This document shows positions 58,735 to 64,000 of a DNA stretch of 64,000 nt, in pieces. Location: contig NZ_AVBF01000013.1 in NCBI RefSeq assembly GCF_000770635.1, positions 1-64,000 of the forward strand, read 5' to 3'. The DNA is from Pontibacillus yanchengensis Y32. GTDB lineage: Bacteria > Bacillota > Bacilli > Bacillales > BH030062. Position numbers and translations under genes: made by a program. Position 1 is the first letter of the stretch, and every line of letters starts with the position of its first letter. The notes beneath the pieces were generated by a model. That model worked only from the letters and a program-made list of their open reading frames with translations. It ran no database searches and had not been told where the DNA came from.

Positions 58735-58900
58735 AAAGGTGGCCGTGGAACGACGAGACTCCCGCCGGAGAAAGAGGTAGGCGAGACTTTGAATGATAAG
58801 GGGAGGTTCGACTAAAACCGTCACATCGTGTGACAACATCGAACGACCCTACATCGTGTAGGGCCGCCGGCAGGACGCGAGTTGTTCCACGGCCACCTTT
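58735..58900. repeat. Structured 166-bp inverted-repeat element
   Basis: Perfect 17-bp ends (AAAGGTGGCCGTGGAAC and its complement, extendable by about 3 bp with wobble) enclose GC-rich DNA unlike its A/T-rich surroundings. Inside are two hairpins with the same ACA-TCG-TGT tip, GTCACATCGTGTGAC (58820-58834) and CCCTACATCGTGTAGGG (58847-58863). GTTCGA/TCGAAC (58806-58811, 58839-58844) encloses the first. It looks like a MITE-type element or a structured non-coding RNA; no coding potential is seen. Confidence 0.75.
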
Positions 58901-59097
58901 ATTCTATTTAAAGAAAGGGAAACATCTCTCATCCCCAATATATCTCGAATCGAGGAACTTAAAAATTTCATTATTATATCAACAGCAAACTTTAACACAG
59001 CCTTTCAAAAAAGAAATGGACTACCGTATAACTTGACCTTTTTAATGAAAGAAATTTAAGCTTAATATATTCATTTTAAATTTCAGGAGGTATAACC

Positions 59098-59856
59098 ATG
59101 AGATATACTGTCATAACAGGGGCTAGTTCAGGAATAGGCTATGAATCTGCTTTAGCTTTTGCAGAACGAGGGAAAAATTTAATTCTTATTGCACGAAGGG
59201 AACAGAAATTAGAGGATCTGAAAGCTGAAATCCAACAACACTACGCTGATGTTGACGTTGTCATTGAACCAACAGACCTATCCATCATGGAAAATGTTTA
59301 TGCCATCTACGAAAAGTTAAAAATCTATGAGATTGAAACATGGATAAATAATGCCGGATTCGGAGTGAAGTCACCTGTTGCTGACCAAGACTTAGAAAAA
59401 GTGGAGAACATGATTCAATTGAATACACAAGCACTCACTATCCTCTCAACGCTCTACGTCCGTGATTATGCCAATGTGGAAGGTTCACAGCTTATTAACG
59501 TAGCTTCTAGCGGAGGATACAGTATTTTACCAAATGCGGTTACATACACAGCTACGAAATTCTTTGTCAGCTCGTTTACAGAAGGGCTTGCGGAAGAGTT
59601 AGCGTCAGGAGGCGCAAGCTTACAAGCGAAAATTTTAGCTCCTGGAATTACGGAAACTGAATTTGCGAAACGTGCTCTTGATACAGATTCATTTGATTAT
59701 AAAGAAAGTATGCCAAATTTCCATACTGCAAAAGAAATGGCACAATTTATGCTGCAACTTTACGATAGTGATAAAACACTCGGTCTGGTTGATGAAAAAA
59801 CGTATGAATTTGAATTGAAGGACCCTGTATTCACGAACCTAAAATATATTCGTTAA
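59098..59856 (+). CDS. SDR-family NAD(P)-dependent oxidoreductase, paralogue
   Basis: A 252-residue classical SDR closely related to the one at 20337-21101. It shares TGASSGIGYESALAFAERGK, INNAGFGVKSPVADQD, the catalytic Ser in INVASSGGYS, the YTATKFFVSSFTEGLAEEL Tyr/Lys motif and the same C-terminal MAQFMLQLYDSDKTLGLVDE. The substrate is unknown. Unlike its paralogue it has no MerR partner or 19-bp-spacer promoter; an imperfect GAAATTTAA/TTAAATTTC inverted repeat lies at 59051-59084. AGGAGGTATAACC sets the start. Confidence 0.88.
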   Translation: MRYTVITGASSGIGYESALAFAERGKNLILIARREQKLEDLKAEIQQHYADVDVVIEPTDLSIMENVYAIYEKLKIYEIETWINNAGFGVKSPVADQDLEKVENMIQLNTQALTILSTLYVRDYANVEGSQLINVASSGGYSILPNAVTYTATKFFVSSFTEGLAEELASGGASLQAKILAPGITETEFAKRALDTDSFDYKESMPNFHTAKEMAQFMLQLYDSDKTLGLVDEKTYEFELKDPVFTNLKYIR

Positions 59857-59971
59857 GGTTCTGTTATATGTTCGGCTTGCTACTGTTAGCTTATGTAAAT
59901 CATTATCTTTGAATGAGTAGATAAGAAGGATTACACTTATCCATAGAAAATCATTGAAAGGATGGTTTAAT

Positions 59972-60694
59972 ATGGGACAAGAAATTAACGGTAAAATCGC
60001 TTATATTACAGGCGCAGGTAGTGGTATTGGACGTGCTACAGCTATCAAGTTTGCCAAAGAAGGCATTCATGTAGGATTAATTGCCAGAACGGAAAGTAAA
60101 TTGAAAGCAGTCCAAGAAGAAGCTCAAGCTCTTGGGGTAAATGCTAGTATTGCGGTAACAGACATTGCAAACATGGAAGAAGTAAATGAATCTATATCCA
60201 AATTAGAAAAAGACCTAGGCCCTGCTGATATTCTAATCAATAACGCCGGCATAGGTGCACACGGCTCCCTTTTAGAAATGGATCCAGAAGAATGGAAACA
60301 TACCTTCGAAGTAAATGTGTTTGGAACTTACCACGTTACTAGAGCGGTGTTACCTCAGCTTATTGAAAAAGATAAGGGTGATATTATTAATATCTCCTCA
60401 AGCAACGGATTAAAAGGAACAGCAGGCTCCTCTGCGTACAGTGGCTCGAAATTTGCCATCCAAGGCATGACCGAAGCACTCATGCAAGAAGTGCGGAAAA
60501 ATAACATTCGCGTGTTCACCCTCAACCCTAGCCTTGTAGCAACGGAAATGGCATTTGGGGAAGATGTCGATGAGCAAAACAAAGAAAAGTTTATGCAGCC
60601 TGAGGACCTAGCCGAATATATGGTATCTCAATTAAAATTACATCAACGCATCTTTATTAAAACATCCTTACAATGGGCAACCAACCCATTCTAA
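59972..60694 (+). CDS. SDR-family oxidoreductase (3-ketoacyl reductase-like)
   Basis: About 240 residues from the ATG at 59972 (AAAGGATGG upstream); the frame extends to 59954. Classical SDR motifs: ITGAGSGIGRATAIKFAKEG, LINNAGIGAHGSLLEMD, INISSSNGLKGTAGSSAYSG (catalytic Ser; Tyr in AYSGSK), FAIQGMTEALMQE and LNPSLVATEMAF. It is more like FabG-type or sepiapterin-reductase-like SDRs than the SDR just upstream. The two adjacent SDR genes are 115 bp apart and may be co-transcribed. Confidence 0.87.
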   Translation: MGQEINGKIAYITGAGSGIGRATAIKFAKEGIHVGLIARTESKLKAVQEEAQALGVNASIAVTDIANMEEVNESISKLEKDLGPADILINNAGIGAHGSLLEMDPEEWKHTFEVNVFGTYHVTRAVLPQLIEKDKGDIINISSSNGLKGTAGSSAYSGSKFAIQGMTEALMQEVRKNNIRVFTLNPSLVATEMAFGEDVDEQNKEKFMQPEDLAEYMVSQLKLHQRIFIKTSLQWATNPF

Positions 60695-60760
60695 GGCAAA
60701 TACACAATCAATTAACTTAAAGCCACAAAAGATTAAGCATTAAATTTAGACAAAATAAAT

Positions 60761-60793
60761 AAAAGGTGTCAGATAAGCACTCTGACACCTTTT
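60761..60793. terminator. Bidirectional terminator
   Basis: AAAAGGTGTCAGA and TCTGACACCTTTT form a 13-bp perfect stem with a 7-nt loop between the convergent SDR and GNAT genes. Confidence 0.9.
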
Positions 60794-61316
60794 ACATTAA
60801 ATACTTCTCCATTCGAATATCTGCCCACATTTTGCCTTGCCAATACGTAAACTCTTCTAAGCGAGCAATTTCTTGATAGCCAAGCTTATGATATAACTTC
60901 TGAGCTTGCATATTAAATTCAAAAACCCCTAATTCGATTCGCTTTAATCCTTGTTTCTTAATTTGGTCCTCTATGTATTGCATTGCTTTTACGCCTATCC
61001 CCTTATCTCTTCCTTCCTGTTCACCGATTGTAATGCCAATCCATGCTGTTCCAGGTTCTTTTTTATATAAATGTCCGGGATCTACCATATAGTTCATTTC
61101 ACCAACTAACTTACCGTCGTGATAGATCAAATAAATATGGTGATTTTCTAGACGCTTGCTAAGGTCTTCCTCCGTTATGACCGCAACATTCTCAAGTTCT
61201 TCTTTATTTTTGTGCGGGCGAGTAAATGGAATTAAAAAAGGGTTGCTTTCCCATCTATTGAATGCTTCCACAATAGGTATTGTAGGTTCTGTTAGTAGAA
61301 TAAATTGAGTAGTCAA
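60792..61316 (-). CDS. GNAT-family N-acetyltransferase
   Basis: A 174-residue acetyltransferase starting at TTG behind AAAGGAGT. Motif A is AWIGITIGEQEGRDKGIGVK (acetyl-CoA loop GRDKGIG) followed by AMQYIEDQIKKQGLKRIELG. Motif B is FEFNMQAQKLYHKLGYQEIA. The pattern is like that of RimI-like or spermidine acetyltransferase-type enzymes, with unknown substrate. It is 56 bp downstream of the nucleoside deaminase gene on the same strand. Confidence 0.85.
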   Translation of the reverse strand: MTTQFILLTEPTIPIVEAFNRWESNPFLIPFTRPHKNKEELENVAVITEEDLSKRLENHHIYLIYHDGKLVGEMNYMVDPGHLYKKEPGTAWIGITIGEQEGRDKGIGVKAMQYIEDQIKKQGLKRIELGVFEFNMQAQKLYHKLGYQEIARLEEFTYWQGKMWADIRMEKYLM

Positions 61317-61372
61317 AGCTTACTCCTTTCTATTTTATAAGTTTCATACTTGTTTCTTCATAAGTACATTTC

Positions 61373-61831
61373 CTATCCAAACGTGTATCCATCAAACACT
61401 TCTATCCCTCTTTCATTCATCACACGTTCCACAACTTGCGGGCGAAGAGGACTTTTCTCAAAAACTTCCTTACAGGAAATCATGATATTATCTCCAGCAA
61501 TTTCAGCTAATTGATCGTGGGAAACACTATATACTACCTTACCAAGGTTGGACCACACCATGGCTCCAGAGCACATAACGCAAGGCTCACAACTTGTATA
61601 TAAAGTATAATCACTTAAATCAAACACATTATGCTCAGAGCAAAAATCTCTTATGAGCCCAATTTCAGCATGGTAGGTAGGGTCAAATTGAGAGTGAACT
61701 TTGTTTTCCCCAACTTTCACGACCTCTTCCCCTTTCACTAAAATAGCTCCAAAGGGTTCATTTCCTGCTCTTCTAGACTTTAAAGCATTATCGATCGCTT
61801 TCTCCATGAAGTATTCATCATGTCTATCCAT
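61373..61831 (-). CDS. Nucleoside/nucleobase deaminase (CDA fold)
   Basis: A 152-residue zinc deaminase. The catalytic HAE is in YHAEIGLIRDF and the metal-binding cysteines in TSCEPCVMCSGAMVWSNLGK, together the H-A-E...P-C-x2-C signature. The C-terminal YTFG-type end (FDGYTFG) and VEVFE-like region are closer to guanine deaminase or ADP-type nucleoside deaminases than to the tRNA deaminase TadA, and the length is right. It probably deaminates guanine or a related purine. GGAGGTC precedes the ATG. Confidence 0.85.
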   Translation of the reverse strand: MDRHDEYFMEKAIDNALKSRRAGNEPFGAILVKGEEVVKVGENKVHSQFDPTYHAEIGLIRDFCSEHNVFDLSDYTLYTSCEPCVMCSGAMVWSNLGKVVYSVSHDQLAEIAGDNIMISCKEVFEKSPLRPQVVERVMNERGIEVFDGYTFG

Positions 61832-61876
61832 GTTACGACCTCCACATAAATTAATTCTAACTTCATTTACCTACTA

Positions 61877-62083
61877 TTAAAAAGGGCCTCCTGCTCTCCC
61901 CATACCTTTCTGTGCTTCTGTTTTTCTCTCCGCATCTTCCATATCCTGTTCCATTTCTTCTTCTGTTTTACCTTCCCATTTTTTCGGAGGTTTTATATTT
62001 TTCTTCTTATAATCTCGATACTTTACGATTCCAATGACTAAAGCCGCACCTCCTACAGAAATAAGAGGGATTAGACTTCCCAT
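61877..62083 (-). CDS. Small membrane-anchored protein
   Basis: A 68-residue protein with an N-terminal transmembrane helix (LIPLISVGGAALVIGIVKY) and a charged tail with KNIKPPKKWEGKTEEEMEQD and a glycine-rich end AQKGMGRAGGPF. It is probably an inner-membrane peptide with a cytosolic acidic helix. The family is unknown. AAAGGGAG precedes the ATG. It sits between the deaminase gene and the 513-residue protein. Confidence 0.55.
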   Translation of the reverse strand: MGSLIPLISVGGAALVIGIVKYRDYKKKNIKPPKKWEGKTEEEMEQDMEDAERKTEAQKGMGRAGGPF

Positions 62084-62149
62084 ACCGATTCACTCCCTTT
62101 CTCATGAAAAAAATCGTACTTTTAGTATTTTCAAATTAGATAATACTAC

Positions 62150-63691
62150 TCACACAGCTTTTTCTACAAAGGGGATTGATTTATCCGTTAATCCGAATCC
62201 TTTAGAGAGTTTTTGTAACCACCCTTCTTTTTCCAACATTTTCAAAGCCTTCATAGCATCTTTCTCTAACCATTCGTGAAGAACACCGAATTGAGGGGTG
62301 TGATGTAATTTCTCCGTCCTAATTTTGTTGCTCGTTTTACCAATTAACACTTGAGTAATAACATGTGCAGGATAGAGACCAGCATAGTCATGGATTAATT
62401 GAAGGACTTGTTCCACCTCTCCCCAATATAAGGGATGTTTATTAACCTTTGTGAATTCTTCTTGACTCGATATTTTGTTTTGTTCAAGATATTCTTCTAA
62501 CTGTTTCTCATATTCTGTCAGTAGTCTTCCTATATCTTGATTCAATAATTGCTCCCAATCATCAATAGCTTTTATGGCATGAACATTCGGTAACTCCATT
62601 TGACTGAACCAAAGCAGATAAGACTCGTCTTCATGATTAGGTATGGTGATTTTATTTAATTGCGTAAAGATCTCTACATACGGACTGAAAGGAATAGTTT
62701 CTGTTTGCTTGGGCATCTTGTTTATTTGATTCAATAATTCACCTATAGATTCCCATTGTTTCTGAAATGGTTTTAACTTTTGTTGCAAGGATTGTATCCG
62801 GGTAAGCTTATCTAGTAGTGAGTCATTCTTTTCAGCAATCTCATTAAATTGCCTTTCTATTGTGTGGACGCGTTTTCTTACTTTCTCTAAATCAAATTCT
62901 TCATTTAACTGTAGCGCATTCTCTTCGTGATTGAAAAAAACCTGATAATCACATATATCACAATGTAATTCCATCACTCGTTTTTCTGAATGTACAATAA
63001 GGTCCTTCTCATGATTACACGTTGATTCACTAGACCATAACCAATCCTTTGGTATCGAGCGAAAAGGTCGCATGACAATTTCAACTCTATGCCTCCAAAA
63101 TGCAATATCTTCAGGATATTTTAGCTGTGATAACAAATTTGATTTGTTCATCTTCTCAACAGCTTGAACTTCTTTCTTTTTGGATTGTGCAAATGTAACC
63201 AAAGAATGAGACTCGAATCGAATTTCAAGGTAAGTAATCCAATTCTTTCTTGAGTATTTTGCTAATTTGGCACAGAAAATATATTGATTTAGAAGAGACT
63301 GGATAAGAGGCTCTAGTTTGTCATTAGATAATGTATTAATCTTTGCTTCGAAAACATATTCCTGATGAATTGGTACACCATGTTCATTGGAGAAGGTTTC
63401 AAAAAGAAATAATTCAGGTTTCACAAGGCCTCCAAGGTACAAATCACCTTCTTTGCTTATCAAGAGTGGGAGTACACTTGCTCCCTGTAAACCTAAAAAT
63501 GCCTGCAAAGCTGTCACATCTTCTTGCGTTATATGTTGCACTGCTTTTTCTACCATCGTATGAATTCTATGAATGGATTCTTTTCTTACTTTATTGTTTA
63601 TAGAGCGAATCGATTTATTCTTTTTTCCACCAGGATAAAAAACCAAGTACGGGAATTCTTCCATGTAGTACGTAAGCTTCGTCAAGGACAT
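62150..63691 (-). CDS. Large protein, probable RQC-minor-2-type DNA-binding protein
   Basis: About 513 residues from the ATG at 63691 (GGGTGAAG upstream). It is soluble. The N-terminal 190 residues form a mixed alpha/beta region (EFPYLVFYPGGKKNKSIRSI). A Cys2-Cys2-like pair follows (CNHEKDL and ELHCDICDYQVFF, near residues 224-246), then a coiled coil (FNEIAEKNDSLLDKLTRIQS). The C-terminus has a winged-helix-like LHEWLEKDAMKALKMLEKEG. This order matches Bacillales proteins named RQC-minor-2. The assignment is from memory of the family pattern, without a search. Confidence 0.55.
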   Translation of the reverse strand: MSLTKLTYYMEEFPYLVFYPGGKKNKSIRSINNKVRKESIHRIHTMVEKAVQHITQEDVTALQAFLGLQGASVLPLLISKEGDLYLGGLVKPELFLFETFSNEHGVPIHQEYVFEAKINTLSNDKLEPLIQSLLNQYIFCAKLAKYSRKNWITYLEIRFESHSLVTFAQSKKKEVQAVEKMNKSNLLSQLKYPEDIAFWRHRVEIVMRPFRSIPKDWLWSSESTCNHEKDLIVHSEKRVMELHCDICDYQVFFNHEENALQLNEEFDLEKVRKRVHTIERQFNEIAEKNDSLLDKLTRIQSLQQKLKPFQKQWESIGELLNQINKMPKQTETIPFSPYVEIFTQLNKITIPNHEDESYLLWFSQMELPNVHAIKAIDDWEQLLNQDIGRLLTEYEKQLEEYLEQNKISSQEEFTKVNKHPLYWGEVEQVLQLIHDYAGLYPAHVITQVLIGKTSNKIRTEKLHHTPQFGVLHEWLEKDAMKALKMLEKEGWLQKLSKGFGLTDKSIPFVEKAV

Positions 63692-63870
63692 TAGGTCTTC
63701 ACCCATTTCATCAATCTTTTTAAGTAGTCAGATATCCTGTACATGAACACAACTAAGATATACTCTAGGATATCTTCTCTCCATTATATCATTTTTATAT
63801 TTATGAGAACGAAGATTGATGTCTTGATAAATTGTTTGGAAACTAGTCAAACATTTTAATAATTACCGTA

Positions 63871-64000
63871 TTAAGTTTTACTTGACCTATTTTTAACTAC
63901 CAAGTATATAACCGGACTTATAATGATAGGAATAATAAAACTAGACCAATCAAACTCGTTTAGTACAATCCATTTAAAACCCAAATATATGAGCATACCT
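63871..64000 (-). CDS. 3' end of a membrane-protein gene (partial)
   Basis: The last 43 codons of a minus-strand gene that continues beyond the window. The readable part is GMLIYLGFKWIVLNEFDWSS, then FIIPIIISPVIYLVVK and NRSSKT, so it ends in a transmembrane helix and a short basic tail. Too little is present to identify a family. Bases 63707-63870 between it and the previous gene show no other feature. Confidence 0.5.
   Translation of the reverse strand, partial: GMLIYLGFKWIVLNEFDWSSFIIPIIISPVIYLVVKNRSSKT

Overview
The window looks like chromosome of a low-GC, spore-forming member of the Bacillaceae, probably a halophilic or marine genus near Pontibacillus or Halobacillus. The family-level call rests on A/T-rich DNA, strong AGGAGG ribosome sites, frequent TTG and GTG starts, a CwlJ spore-cortex hydrolase, B. 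subtilis-type genes (ydbS/ydbT, yuiD, ywaF, guaC) and Rex-, PurR- and FNR-like sites. The genus is a guess. No rRNA, tRNA, CRISPR array or prophage was recognised.

Layout. 0.2-9.7 kb: a DJ-1/PfpI protein, GapN, a YwaF-type membrane protein, an LCP wall-polymer ligase, small metabolic enzymes (VOC, two HADs, GNAT) and a PH-domain membrane pair. 10.2-19.6 kb: one minus-strand operon of ten genes from a TetR-operated promoter to a terminator. It encodes an ACAD11-like acyl-CoA dehydrogenase, an SDR, the TetR regulator, 3-hydroxyacyl-CoA dehydrogenase, thioesterase, an ACAD10/11-LvaA-like kinase, a ComB-family phosphatase, a FadE-like dehydrogenase, enoyl-CoA hydratase and a quinone oxidoreductase. 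The kinase plus ACAD11-type pair suggests catabolism of 4-hydroxyacyl-CoAs feeding beta-oxidation. 19.8-31.2 kb: a MerR/SDR divergon with a 19-bp-spacer promoter, then housekeeping and detoxification genes, an MFS exporter and a divergent AraC regulator.

31.4-38.7 kb is accessory: a TetR ligand-domain protein without its DNA-binding half, small lipoprotein and membrane proteins, a frameshifted pseudogene, copies of a short dispersed repeat, and a decayed IS21-family element with 47-bp inverted ends and a 7-bp target duplication. 38.7-43.8 kb is an assimilatory nitrite reductase operon (nirB, nirD, CobA-HemD fusion, sirohydrochlorin chelatase) behind an FNR/CRP-type palindrome. 44-50 kb: YuiD, a LysE exporter, an ornithine cyclodeaminase homologue and an ABC exporter/TetR operon with twin operators. 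50-56.5 kb: cwlJ, guaC with two Pur-box-like sites, and cydDC behind a Rex operator.

56.9-57.8 kb holds two unrecognised paralogous repeat proteins built from a 16-residue unit, the most novel-looking genes here. 58.2-58.9 kb is non-coding and carries a modular repeat and a strongly structured 166-bp inverted-repeat element. 59-64 kb: two SDRs (one a paralogue of the SDR at 20.3 kb), GNAT, a nucleoside deaminase, a 513-residue putative RQC-minor-type DNA-binding protein, and the 3' end of a membrane protein running off the window.
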